A stretch of 64,000 bases of DNA from Streptomyces tsukubensis (GTDB lineage: Bacteria; Actinomycetota; Actinomycetes; Streptomycetales; Streptomycetaceae), in the NCBI RefSeq assembly GCF_003932715.1, contig NZ_CP020700.1, positions 4,114,501 to 4,178,500 of the forward strand, written 5' to 3'. Every line of letters starts with the position of its first letter. Positions within the stretch are counted from its first letter, which is position 1. The notes beneath the pieces are model-generated. The model had not been told where the DNA came from, did no database searches, and worked only from the letters and a program-made list of their open reading frames with translations. The translations under genes and the position numbers were made by a program. This document shows positions 15,625 through 23,087 of the stretch, piece after piece.

Positions 15625-16107
15625 CTACTCGGGTTCGGGTGCCGTGGCCACCAGGAGGATCTGCGCGGCCTGGGTGATGTTGTCCGCGTGGACGGCGCGT
15701 GCCATGGCTTCGCGGGCGGCGTCCGCCCCCGTGTCCGGAGGGACCAACAGCAGCGCGAAGTGGTCGTTGTCGCCACGGGTGATGAGGACCGTGTCGTCCC
15801 CGACCGGGTCGGAGTCGAGGTGGACCACCTGGTCGTCCACGATCAGGCGGGTCGGGACCTCGTCCCAGGCGGACGAGTCCACGCCCACCCTGGTGATCGG
15901 CCCCAGATGCTCACTCAACACCCTGATCAACGCGGGCAGCTCGGTCTCGATATCGCGGGTCCGCGGCCACCACGCGCCGTCCAGGAGACCCTCCCGGGAC
16001 CGCTTCGTCTCCAGCCGCAGCAGTGCCGCACCCGGTTTGACCGCCCGGTGGATCGCATCCGGCAGAAGCAGCGGCGGGGGCGTGTGAGAACTGTCCGAGT
16101 CGGCCAT
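15625..16107 (-). CDS. DUF5994 family protein
   Basis: 160 residues, ATG at 16107 behind GAGGGACGG. Signature GLLDGAWWPRTRDIETELPA, then GPITRVGVDSSAWDEVP and HFALLLVPPDTGADAA. It is soluble. A paralogue with the same GAWWPRSRD motif starts at 16381 in the opposite direction, so the two share a promoter region. The function of the family is unknown to me. Confidence 0.85.
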   Translation of the reverse strand: MADSDSSHTPPPLLLPDAIHRAVKPGAALLRLETKRSREGLLDGAWWPRTRDIETELPALIRVLSEHLGPITRVGVDSSAWDEVPTRLIVDDQVVHLDSDPVGDDTVLITRGDNDHFALLLVPPDTGADAAREAMARAVHADNITQAAQILLVATAPEPE

Positions 16108-16380
16108 GGGATCCGTCCCTCTACCGGGCGCGGCCCGCGTCACCGCAGATCCGCACCGATGTCGACATCGGTGCCCGGTCGGCCGCGGGCACGAGCCCGT
16201 CGTCGTTTCACGATACTCCCCCCAGGCGGAAAATACCTGGTCGCGCCGGTCGTGGGCGCCCTGACAGGCGTACCCTGAAGACACCGGGAGTACTTCGCAC
16301 ACCCACTTCCACGCGGGTGTCATTTCCGGCGATCGCCTACGCCGGGCCGTCGACAGACAGCCCAGAGGCAGGTCCGCACC

Positions 16381-16953
16381 ATGACCACCATCCTCGACCG
16401 GACCGTGCCCCGCGACCTCGCCACAGAGCTCCCGGCACGCTTGTCCCTCACACCGAAGACCACCCTCGCCGGTCTGCTGGACGGCGCCTGGTGGCCCCGC
16501 TCCCGCGATCTCGAAGCCGAGCTTCCCCCACTCGCGGCGGCACTCGACGGGGTCTGGGGGCGCATCACCCGCGTCGCCGTGAACCCCACCCGCTGGCCCG
16601 TCGTCCCGCGCACGGTCGCCATGGGCGGGCGCAAGATCCACGTCGGCTGGTTCACCGAACAGGACCCCGACAAGCTCCTTCTGCTCTCCTACACCGCCGG
16701 CCGCTGGGACCTGCTCGTCATTCCGCCCGAGACCGCACCCGCAGCCGCCGCCCGGCTGATGGCCGCCGCGGCGGTGCCGGGCAGCGTCCTCACCGCGGGC
16801 GTCCTGATGGCCGACGAAGGCGTCATCGGGCGCGGTATCCGGGACGCCGTGCGCCGGGAGTCCACCTGGGAGGACGAAGGCGGGGCCTTCCTGACCTCCT
16901 CCGGGAATCCGGCGGGCCGCTCCGCCCTGCCACCGCCCGGAAGCGGCAGCTGA
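16381..16953 (+). CDS. DUF5994 family protein (second, divergent copy)
   Basis: 190 residues. LAGLLDGAWWPRSRDLEAEL, ITRVAVNPTRWPVVP and LLVIPPETAPAAAARLM align with the gene at 15625-16107. The C-terminus is longer by some 30 residues (ESTWEDEGGAFLTSSGNPAG). 273 bp separate the two starts. Followed by a small hypothetical gene on the same strand. Confidence 0.85.
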   Translation: MTTILDRTVPRDLATELPARLSLTPKTTLAGLLDGAWWPRSRDLEAELPPLAAALDGVWGRITRVAVNPTRWPVVPRTVAMGGRKIHVGWFTEQDPDKLLLLSYTAGRWDLLVIPPETAPAAAARLMAAAAVPGSVLTAGVLMADEGVIGRGIRDAVRRESTWEDEGGAFLTSSGNPAGRSALPPPGSGS

Positions 16954-17001
16954 GTTCCACCTGCGCCGCATCCTTGCCGCCCACCCGAAGGGACATCCCG
17001 C

Positions 17002-17298
17002 ATGAAGCACATCGAGACCCGGACACTGCCGTCGCCCGGACACGCCGAGGTCCGCATCACCGCGCGCACCCCCGAAGCCGCCCGAGCTGTGGCGGAGGCG
17101 CTCCGCCGCTGCTTCGCCGGAGCGGAACAGCGCAGCTATCCCGGACCGAACGGTGACACCCTCCTCCACCTCACCGTGGACACGGCCGCCACCCCCGGCC
17201 CCGCCCGCTCCTGGCTGGCCGCCAGCCGGACCGCCGGTGACCACTCCGACGAGACCTCGGAACGCGTCGCGGCGGCCACGGACGGCCGGCACCGCTGA
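17002..17298 (+). CDS. Small hypothetical protein
   Basis: 98 residues, ATG at 17002 after AAGGGA. Pattern HAEVRITARTPEAARAVAEA, LRRCFAGAEQRSYP, GDTLLHLTVDT reads as a beta-alpha-beta unit, like a small ferredoxin-like fold. It follows the DUF5994 gene by 48 bp, so co-transcription is likely. No recognised family. Confidence 0.7.
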   Translation: MKHIETRTLPSPGHAEVRITARTPEAARAVAEALRRCFAGAEQRSYPGPNGDTLLHLTVDTAATPGPARSWLAASRTAGDHSDETSERVAAATDGRHR

Positions 17299-17318
17299 CT
17301 GCCGGACCGGCGTCCCCG

Positions 17319-18200
17319 CTACTTCCCCGCCTTCATCAGCTCCACCAGTCCGGAGAAGCTGTCCGCCGCGCCGCCCTCCGCGATGCCCCGGCGGAAGAGG
17401 TCCACCACCGCCTGCGGCAGCGTCGTGTCGACTCCGGCGTCCTTCATCGTGTGCAGCACATGCTCCACGCTCGCCGTTCCCATCGCGAGGCGGTCCACAT
17501 CGCCCTCGTGGTTCCCCGCGTCGATGCGCTCCGCGTAGAACGGGGTGAACATGTCCAGCGACGCGAACGTCTCCCGGGCGTGCGACAGCACATCCGCCGC
17601 CTTCAGGCCGTGCGCGTCGGCCAGGGCGATCGCCTGCCAGTAACTCAGCATCGACGTCCAGAACATGGTCATCCCGATCTGGTACATCAGTGCGGCGAGA
17701 CCCGGGTCCTCGCCCCGGTAGTCGGGCCGGGTCAGCACGCCCAGGGTGTCCCGGTGGCGGTCGAAGGCGTCCCGCGGGCCGCTGTAGAAGGTGTACGTCC
17801 GCTCCGGGGCGCCGATCCCGGACGGCGGGGTGGTGACCCCGCCCGCCAGGAACTCCGCGCCCGCGGCGGTGACCCAGCGGGCGCCCTCGCGGGTCCGCTC
17901 CGGGGTGTCCGAGCTGAGGTTGACGACCGTCCGCCCGGCCAGCGCGCCCGCCACCGGCTTCAGCAGCGCGTCCATCGCGTCGTAGTCGGTCAGGCTCAGG
18001 ATCACCAGCTCATTCGTGCCGAGCGCCGCTTCGATGCTCTCCGCGAGCCGCGCGCCCCGGGCGACCAGGGGTTCGGCGCGGGCCGGGGTCCGGTTCCAGA
18101 CGGTGACCTCATGGCCTCTTTCGAGGAACGCCTCGACCATGGCGGCTCCCATGGGGCCCAGGCCGATGACGGTGACGGGGGCGGGGGTGGATGCGGACAT
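17319..18200 (-). CDS. NAD(P)-dependent oxidoreductase, imine reductase-like (6PGDH superfamily)
   Basis: 293 residues. N-terminal Rossmann fold VTVIGLGPMGAAMVEAFLER with VWNRTPARAEP for NADP(H) 2'-phosphate binding, then LSLTDYDAMDALL and GAEFLAGGVTTPPSGIG. The C-terminal helical domain (YQIGMTMFWTSMLSYWQAIA) fits the imine reductase branch more than beta-hydroxyacid dehydrogenases, which have a catalytic Lys at the interdomain helix. The physiological substrate is unknown. Two TetR-type palindromes lie in its promoter (18229-18296), so inducible control is likely. Confidence 0.85.
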   Translation of the reverse strand: MSASTPAPVTVIGLGPMGAAMVEAFLERGHEVTVWNRTPARAEPLVARGARLAESIEAALGTNELVILSLTDYDAMDALLKPVAGALAGRTVVNLSSDTPERTREGARWVTAAGAEFLAGGVTTPPSGIGAPERTYTFYSGPRDAFDRHRDTLGVLTRPDYRGEDPGLAALMYQIGMTMFWTSMLSYWQAIALADAHGLKAADVLSHARETFASLDMFTPFYAERIDAGNHEGDVDRLAMGTASVEHVLHTMKDAGVDTTLPQAVVDLFRRGIAEGGAADSFSGLVELMKAGK

Positions 18201-18228
18201 GGGGGCTCCTTCGCCGGCTCTGCCAGGA

Positions 18229-18296
18229 CTAAAACGAGCGCTCTATTCAGCGCGGTGCCGTGACTGTAGCACGACACTAGAACGAGCGCTCTAGTG
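18229..18296. promoter_or_regulatory. Paired TetR-type palindromes
   Basis: AAACGAGCGCTCTA at 18231 and CTAGAACGAGCGCTCTAG at 18277-18294, about 48 bp apart. The second pairs at 7 of 9 positions around its centre. This sequence style (AACGAGCGCTC) is common for TetR-family operators. No TetR gene is adjacent, so the regulator is probably elsewhere. Confidence 0.5.
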
Positions 18297-18311
18297 AGGA
18301 AGGGATGGGTG

Positions 18312-18506
18312 TGGCGCCAGGGGGTGCAGGATGGTGCCAATCGGTGGCGCGTGGCGCCAATGTGTGGCCCGAGGGGTGCCCAGGGGCTTCCGGCTGAGCT
18401 GCCCTATGGGCGGCAAGGGTGCGTTTTTGCTGGTCAGTGCGGTCTGGTGCCAGCAGGGCGCAGGGTGGGCGCCAAGGGGCTTGCGTGTGGCGCCATAAAG
18501 GTGCCA
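18312..18506. promoter_or_regulatory. Array of eight TGGYGCCA operator-like motifs
   Basis: TGGCGCCA or TGGTGCCA at 18312, 18332, 18352, 18445 and 18488, plus near matches GGTGCC at 18375, GGGCGCCA at 18467 and GGTGCCA at 18500. The 8-mer is self-complementary in its TGGCGCCA form. The array ends 11 bp before the ATG of the RHH gene. Short palindrome clusters at an RHH gene's own promoter are the usual autoregulatory layout. Confidence 0.6.
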
Positions 18507-18516
18507 TGATGACGTC

Positions 18517-19044
18517 ATGGACCTCACACCGTACGTCGAAACCGTTCGCCGCGAGTTCGCGGCGGCCTGCGAGGCCGGCGGGGAAGACTCCCGAGAGCTG
18601 GCGGAGCGGCTGAACGCCCCGCTGGAGGCGGCGACCCGCCTGGCCATGCTTCACGTGCTCTCCGCCGCCATGGACGAGATCACCCGCGAACTGGCGCCCG
18701 GCTCGGTCGACGTACGGCTGCGCGGGCTCGACCCCGACTTCATCGTGACGCTGCCGACCGCACACGACGACGCCACGCTCACGCCCACGCCCCTGCCCGC
18801 CGAACCGTCCAGGGCCCCCGCACCCGCCGAAGGCGACGACGGCAGCACCGCCCGCGTCAACCTCCGGCTCCCCGCCTACCTCAAGACCCTGGTCGAGGAG
18901 GCCGCGGCCCGCGAAGGGCTGTCGCTCAACGGCTGGCTGGTACGCGCCGTGTCCGCCCGGGTCGACCGCGGACCCGGGACGGCCCGGCCGCCGGAGACGA
19001 CGCCCCGGGGCAGCGGAAAGAGCCTCCACGGCTGGGCCCGCTAG
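18517..19044 (+). CDS. HicB/Arc-type ribbon-helix-helix regulator
   Basis: 175 residues, ATG at 18517. The N-terminal helical part (MDLTPYVETVRREFAAACEA, EAATRLAMLHVLSAAMDEIT) is followed by a Pro-rich linker. A C-terminal RHH domain (about 108-145) reads RVNLRLPAYLKTLVEEAAAR, EGLSLNGWLVRAVSARV, the HicB/Arc pattern. It heads an operon with DUF4097 and a Drr-type ABC exporter, and probably binds the TGGYGCCA array just upstream. There is no HicA-like toxin gene nearby, so a regulator is more likely than an antitoxin. Confidence 0.82.
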   Translation: MDLTPYVETVRREFAAACEAGGEDSRELAERLNAPLEAATRLAMLHVLSAAMDEITRELAPGSVDVRLRGLDPDFIVTLPTAHDDATLTPTPLPAEPSRAPAPAEGDDGSTARVNLRLPAYLKTLVEEAAAREGLSLNGWLVRAVSARVDRGPGTARPPETTPRGSGKSLHGWAR

Positions 19045-19147
19045 GCCCTGTCCGGGCGCCCCGCCCCACCCCACGACTTCACCTTCGTCACGTCCCGCCG
19101 ACCGGGACGCCACCCCAGCACCCCAGACTCACGAGGACGGGACAGCC

Positions 19148-19993
19148 ATGCCTGCTTACGCCACCGCCCAGCCCATCTCGGTCACCGCGCACGTCGAGGG
19201 CGGCTCCATCCGCTTCACCGCGACCGACCGCACCGACACCGTGGTCGACGTCCGGGCCCGCGAGCCGAAGAAGGAGCTGGACGCCCGGACCGCCGAGCAG
19301 ACCGAGGTCTCGTACACGAACGGACTGCTCACCGTACGGACGCCCAAGCCCGGCATCCTCGGCCGGACCGGAATCGTCGACGTCACCGTCGAACTGCCCA
19401 CGGGCTCCCGGATCGACATGACCGGCGCCTGGGCCCAGGTGGTCGGCGAGGGGCGGCTCGGCGAGGTCCGGGTGAAGACCTCCTCCGGCGATGTCCGCCT
19501 CGACGAGACCGGCCCGCTGAACCTGACCGCCTCCCACGGCTCCCTCAGCGTCGACCGGGTCGAGGGCCTCGCCGAGATGACCACCAGCTCCGGCAGTCTG
19601 CGCGCCGGCCTCCTCGACGGCCCGGCCGTCCTGAAGAACTCGCACGGCACCACCGTCGTCGGCGCCGTGACCGGCGAACTGCGCGTGAACGGCGCCAACG
19701 GCGATATCGAGATCCGGCGCGCCGAGGACTCCGTCACCGCGGTCACCGCGCACGGCACCGTCCGCGTCGGTGAGGTGGCCCGCGGCACCGTCCAGCTGGA
19801 GACCTCCTACGGCGCCATCGACGTCCGCGTCCGCGAGGGCTCGGCCGCGTGGCTCGACCTCAACTCGGGCGCAGGCCAGGTCCGCAACACCCTCGCAGAG
19901 TCCGGCGCCCCGGAAGGAGCCGAGGAAACCGTCACGATCCGCGCCCGCTCCCGCTACGGCAGCGTCGACGTCCTCCGCGCCGCCCAGGTCTGA
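19148..19993 (+). CDS. DUF4097 family beta-helix protein
   Basis: 281 residues of repeated short strands typical of DUF4097: VKTSSGDVRLDETGPLNLTA, SHGSLSVDRVEG, TSSGSLRAGLLDG, GANGDIEIRRAE, SYGAIDVRVREG. Each repeat has the S-G-D/S/A-turn pattern. No signal peptide is visible, which is odd for a family often found at envelopes. Located between the RHH regulator and the ABC genes, about 100 bp from the first and 78 bp before the second. Role unknown, perhaps an envelope-stress accessory. Confidence 0.85.
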   Translation: MPAYATAQPISVTAHVEGGSIRFTATDRTDTVVDVRAREPKKELDARTAEQTEVSYTNGLLTVRTPKPGILGRTGIVDVTVELPTGSRIDMTGAWAQVVGEGRLGEVRVKTSSGDVRLDETGPLNLTASHGSLSVDRVEGLAEMTTSSGSLRAGLLDGPAVLKNSHGTTVVGAVTGELRVNGANGDIEIRRAEDSVTAVTAHGTVRVGEVARGTVQLETSYGAIDVRVREGSAAWLDLNSGAGQVRNTLAESGAPEGAEETVTIRARSRYGSVDVLRAAQV

Positions 19994-20071
19994 CCCCGCG
20001 CGCCGCACCCCCGGTGCACAGCGCGCCCGAACCCCACCCCACCCCACCGCTTCTTCGACCCGGAGTCCCCC

Positions 20072-21061
20072 ATGTCCTCATCCGCCATCCCCGCCCCCAG
20101 GCGAGCGGACGCCCCGCCGTCGGCCGCCGGAATCTCCGCCACCGGACTGCGCAAGTCGTACGGCGAGAAGACCGTCCTCGACGGCATCGACCTCTCCGTC
20201 CCCGCAGGAACCGTCTTCGCGCTCCTCGGCCCCAACGGCGCCGGGAAGACCACCGCCGTCAAGATCCTCTCCACGCTGATCTCCGCCGACGGCGGACAGG
20301 CCCGGGTCGCCGGACACGACCCGGCCGCCGAACCGCAGGCCGTACGCGCCGCGATCGGCGTCACCGGACAGTTCTCCGCCGTCGACGGCCTGATCACCGG
20401 TGAGGAGAACATGCTCCTGATGGCGGACCTGAACCATCTCCCGAAGCGCGAGGGCCGGCGCGTCGCCGCCGAACTGCTGGAGCGCTTCGACCTCACCGAC
20501 GCCGCCAAGAAGCCCGCCTCCACCTACTCCGGCGGTATGAAGCGGCGCCTGGACATCGCGATGACCCTCGTCGGTGACCCGCGGATCATCTTCCTCGACG
20601 AGCCGACCACCGGCCTCGACCCCCGCGCCCGCCACAACATGTGGCAGATCATCCGCGGGCTGGTCTCCGGCGGTGTCACCGTCTTCCTCACCACCCAGTA
20701 CCTGGAAGAGGCCGATCAGCTCGCCGACAGCATCGCCGTCCTGAACAACGGGAAGATCGCCGCCCAGGGCACCGCCGACGAGCTCAAGCGGCTCATCCCC
20801 GGCGGGCACGTCCGCCTCCGCTTCTCCGACCCCGCCGCCTACCGGAACGCGGCCTCCGCCCTGCGCGAAGCGGCCCGGGACGACGAGGCCCTCGCCCTCC
20901 AGCTCCCCAGCGACGGCAGCCAGCGCGAACTGCGCTCCATCCTCGACTGGCTGGACTCGGCCGGTGTCGAAGCGGACGAACTGACCGTGCACACCCCCGA
21001 CCTCGACGACGTGTTCTTCGCCCTGACCGGCGCCGGAAAGACCCAGGAGATTGCCCGATGA
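20072..21061 (+). CDS. DrrA-type ABC exporter ATPase
   Basis: 329 residues. Walker A GPNGAGKTTAVKIL, Q-loop GVTGQFSAVDGLITG, signature YSGGMKRRLDIAM, Walker B RIIFLDEPTTGLDPR, and the H-loop position carries TTQYLEEADQ: Gln in place of His, the usual state in the daunorubicin-resistance DrrA group. A C-terminal extension (about 240-329) with the TVHTPDLDDVFFALTG motif is also characteristic. GGAG lies 6 nt before the ATG. It overlaps the permease gene by 4 bp (ATGA). Confidence 0.93.
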   Translation: MSSSAIPAPRRADAPPSAAGISATGLRKSYGEKTVLDGIDLSVPAGTVFALLGPNGAGKTTAVKILSTLISADGGQARVAGHDPAAEPQAVRAAIGVTGQFSAVDGLITGEENMLLMADLNHLPKREGRRVAAELLERFDLTDAAKKPASTYSGGMKRRLDIAMTLVGDPRIIFLDEPTTGLDPRARHNMWQIIRGLVSGGVTVFLTTQYLEEADQLADSIAVLNNGKIAAQGTADELKRLIPGGHVRLRFSDPAAYRNAASALREAARDDEALALQLPSDGSQRELRSILDWLDSAGVEADELTVHTPDLDDVFFALTGAGKTQEIAR

Positions 21062-21846
21062 GCGCCCTCGCCCTCGCCGTCCGCGACACGTCCACGATGC
21101 TCCGGCGGAATCTGCTGCACGCCCGGCGCTACCCGTCGCTGACGCTGAACCTGCTGCTGACGCCGATCATGCTGCTCCTGCTGTTCGTCTACATCTTCGG
21201 CGACACCATGAGCGCGGGCATCGGCGGCGCCGCCGACCGGGACGCCTATATCGCCTTCCTCCTGCCGGGCCTGCTGCTGATGACCATCGGCAGCACCACG
21301 ATCGGCACCGCGGTCTCCGTCTCCATGGACATGACCGAGGGCATCATCGCCCGCTTCCGCACGATGGCCATCCACCGCGGTTCCATCCTCATCGGACATG
21401 TCATCGGCAGCGTCCTCCAGTCGATCATCAGCGTGGTCGCCGTCGGCGCGGTCGGTGTCGCCATCGGCTTCCGGTCCACCGACGCCACGCCCCTGGAGTG
21501 GTTCCTCGCCTTCGGTCTGCTCAGCCTGTTCGCCCTGGCGCTCACGTGGATCGCCGTCGGCATGGGGCTGGTCAGCCCGAACGCCGAGGCCGCCAGCAAC
21601 AACGCGATGCCGCTGATCTTCCTGCCGCTGATCTCCACCACGTTCGTCCCGCTCGACGCGATGCCCGGCTGGTTCCAGCCGATCGCCGAGTACCAGCCCT
21701 TCACCCCCGCCATCGAGACCGTCCGAGGACTCCTCCTCGGCACCGAGATCGGCCACAACGGCTGGCTGGCCGTGGGCTGGTGCCTCGCCCTGACCGCGCT
21801 GGGCTACTTCTGGTCCAAGTCGGTCTTCAACCGCGACCCCAAGTAG
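21058..21846 (+). CDS. DrrB-type ABC-2 permease
   Basis: 262 residues with six predicted membrane helices: LTLNLLLTPIMLLLLFVYIF, YIAFLLPGLLLMTIGSTTIG, GSVLQSIISVVAVGAVGVAI, EWFLAFGLLSLFALALTWIA, MPLIFLPLISTTFVPLDAM, GWLAVGWCLALTALGYFW. The EYQPFTPAIETVRGLL motif near the C-terminus is typical of DrrB-like ABC-2 proteins. Partner of the ATPase whose stop it overlaps. It should export a small molecule or lipid; the substrate is unknown. Confidence 0.92.
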   Translation: MSALALAVRDTSTMLRRNLLHARRYPSLTLNLLLTPIMLLLLFVYIFGDTMSAGIGGAADRDAYIAFLLPGLLLMTIGSTTIGTAVSVSMDMTEGIIARFRTMAIHRGSILIGHVIGSVLQSIISVVAVGAVGVAIGFRSTDATPLEWFLAFGLLSLFALALTWIAVGMGLVSPNAEAASNNAMPLIFLPLISTTFVPLDAMPGWFQPIAEYQPFTPAIETVRGLLLGTEIGHNGWLAVGWCLALTALGYFWSKSVFNRDPK

Positions 21847-21980
21847 GTCCCGGCCGGCAGGGAAAGGGAAGCAGGCAGGCGGCGGGCTCCGGTGCGGACC
21901 GGGGACTGCCGCCTCCGGCCGTTCCGTACCGTACGTACGCCGGTAACCGCCCGCTCCTTCAGCCGCTCACCGCGCGGAGG

Positions 21981-22454
21981 TTACCGCCACTTCTGGTAGA
22001 GGCCGTTGTTGACAGTGTGCGTGTAGACCCGCTTGGCGGTGTTGCTGTCGAGCATCAGCCCGGTGGCGACGTTCTTGAAGGTCCTCATGTTCTGCGCGTC
22101 TATGGAGATCTCCCACATCTGGTAGGAGCCGCCGTTGCAGCTGAGGGTGTACGCCCTCCCCGAGGTGTTGCTGTCGAGACAGAGGCCCGTCGCGACGTTC
22201 CGCACCGTGTAGCTGGAGAAATTGGGAGTGTAGGCGACGGTCCACGTCTGGTACTGGTTACTGATATCGCAGACGTTGGTGTAGGCGCGCCCGGAGCTGT
22301 TGCTGTCCAGGCAGAAGCCGGTCTGGACGTTCTGGATCAGCCTGGTGGTCGACGCGAGGGTCGCCGCTTGCGCCTGCGATGCCGAGGCGAGGACTCCGGC
22401 ACCGGCCAGAGTCAAGGAAGCCACAGCGGCGGCAAGGCGATTTTGCGTAAACAT
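21981..22454 (-). CDS. Secreted ricin B-type (beta-trefoil) lectin
   Basis: 157 residues with signal peptide (RLAAAVASLTLAGAGVLASA, cleavage at AQA-AT). The mature domain has three repeats of the ricin B-type: GFCLDSNSSGRAYTNVCD with QTWTV, GLCLDSNTSGRAYTLSCNGG with QMWEI, and GLMLDSNTAKRVYTHTVNNG with QKW. The third repeat has lost its Cys pair and ends at KWR. It is a stand-alone carbohydrate-binding module rather than part of a hydrolase, so a free lectin is likely. Convergent with the ABC permease. Confidence 0.88.
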   Translation of the reverse strand: MFTQNRLAAAVASLTLAGAGVLASASQAQAATLASTTRLIQNVQTGFCLDSNSSGRAYTNVCDISNQYQTWTVAYTPNFSSYTVRNVATGLCLDSNTSGRAYTLSCNGGSYQMWEISIDAQNMRTFKNVATGLMLDSNTAKRVYTHTVNNGLYQKWR

Positions 22455-23087
22455 GGTTTTCCCTTCAACGGTTGCTCGGGCTGACGCGTGGAAACGTAGC
22501 CGAGGCCGATCGGAGGGAACAGAACACTTACAGCCAGTGCGTTTTCGGCAAGCAAATCCCGTGCTGCATACAGGAATTGGGGTGTCGGGACACTCTGCGA
22601 GCCGACGGGATCCGGACAGCAGGGTTTCTCTTCAGTGCGCGCCCCGGAGCGTATTCATCCGCCCGATGCGGACTCCCTCCGGCTGCCGTACGAGGCGCGC
22701 ATGGCGGGCCCGGGTGCCGTTCCCGGCCGCCGGGCGGCTGCTCGTCCGGCCGAGCCGCGCGCCCGGGACCGCCGACGGGGTGCTGCCGGGCCCGGCAGCC
22801 CGCGCGGACGCCCTGTCCCCCGGCCCGAACACACCCCGCGCCCCGGCCGCCAGCGCCCGTACCCCGGCCGCCAGCGCCCGTACCCCGGCCGCCAGCGCCG
22901 ACCCCAGCCGCTTCACCACTGCGACGACAACGCCGACCTGCCTGCTCCCGGAACGCGCGTTCATGAGCCCGACCTCCCGTATCGCGGTGTGTGCCGTCGA
23001 CATCCGTATCCATACGGTCGACACCTACGAGATGCTCCGACCCCTCCATTTCGTCGCACCCGCGGGCTGTGAGCCGGGTCACTTCGG
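22455..23087. other. Gap with a 21-bp tandem repeat
   Basis: 633 bp between the lectin and the large ATPase gene. Three copies of a 21-bp unit (GCCAGCGCCCGTACCCCGGCC) lie at about 22848-22905. The only reading frame with a good ribosome site is on the minus strand (22632-22964). GC content drops near 22500-22580, upstream of the lectin gene, where its promoter probably is. Confidence 0.5.
22632..22964 (-). CDS. Possible small protein downstream of the ATPase
   Basis: 110 residues from an ATG at 22964 with GGGAGG 8 nt upstream. A hydrophobic helix (QVGVVVAVVKRLG) is followed by three copies of LAAGVRA/LAAGARG encoded by the 21-bp repeat, then a basic, low-complexity tail. Same strand and 123 bp after the ATPase. 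The ribosome site argues for a real gene; the low complexity argues against it. Confidence 0.35.
   Translation of the reverse strand: MNARSGSRQVGVVVAVVKRLGSALAAGVRALAAGVRALAAGARGVFGPGDRASARAAGPGSTPSAVPGARLGRTSSRPAAGNGTRARHARLVRQPEGVRIGRMNTLRGAH

Larger units (their letters stand above)
18201..18516. other. Divergent promoter region packed with operators
   Basis: 316 bp between the imine-reductase-like gene and the RHH gene. The left part has two ACGAGCGCTCTA palindromes; the right part has eight copies of a TGGYGCCA motif. No gene is seen. Confidence 0.7.

Noticed and set aside
18517..19044. HicAB toxin-antitoxin pair
   Set aside because: No HicA-like gene adjacent; the neighbours are DUF4097 and an ABC exporter, so a regulator is the better reading.
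20641..21846. Extended start for the Drr-type permease
   Set aside because: The upstream part overlaps the ATPase out of frame; the ATG at 21058 with an ATGA overlap is the natural start.
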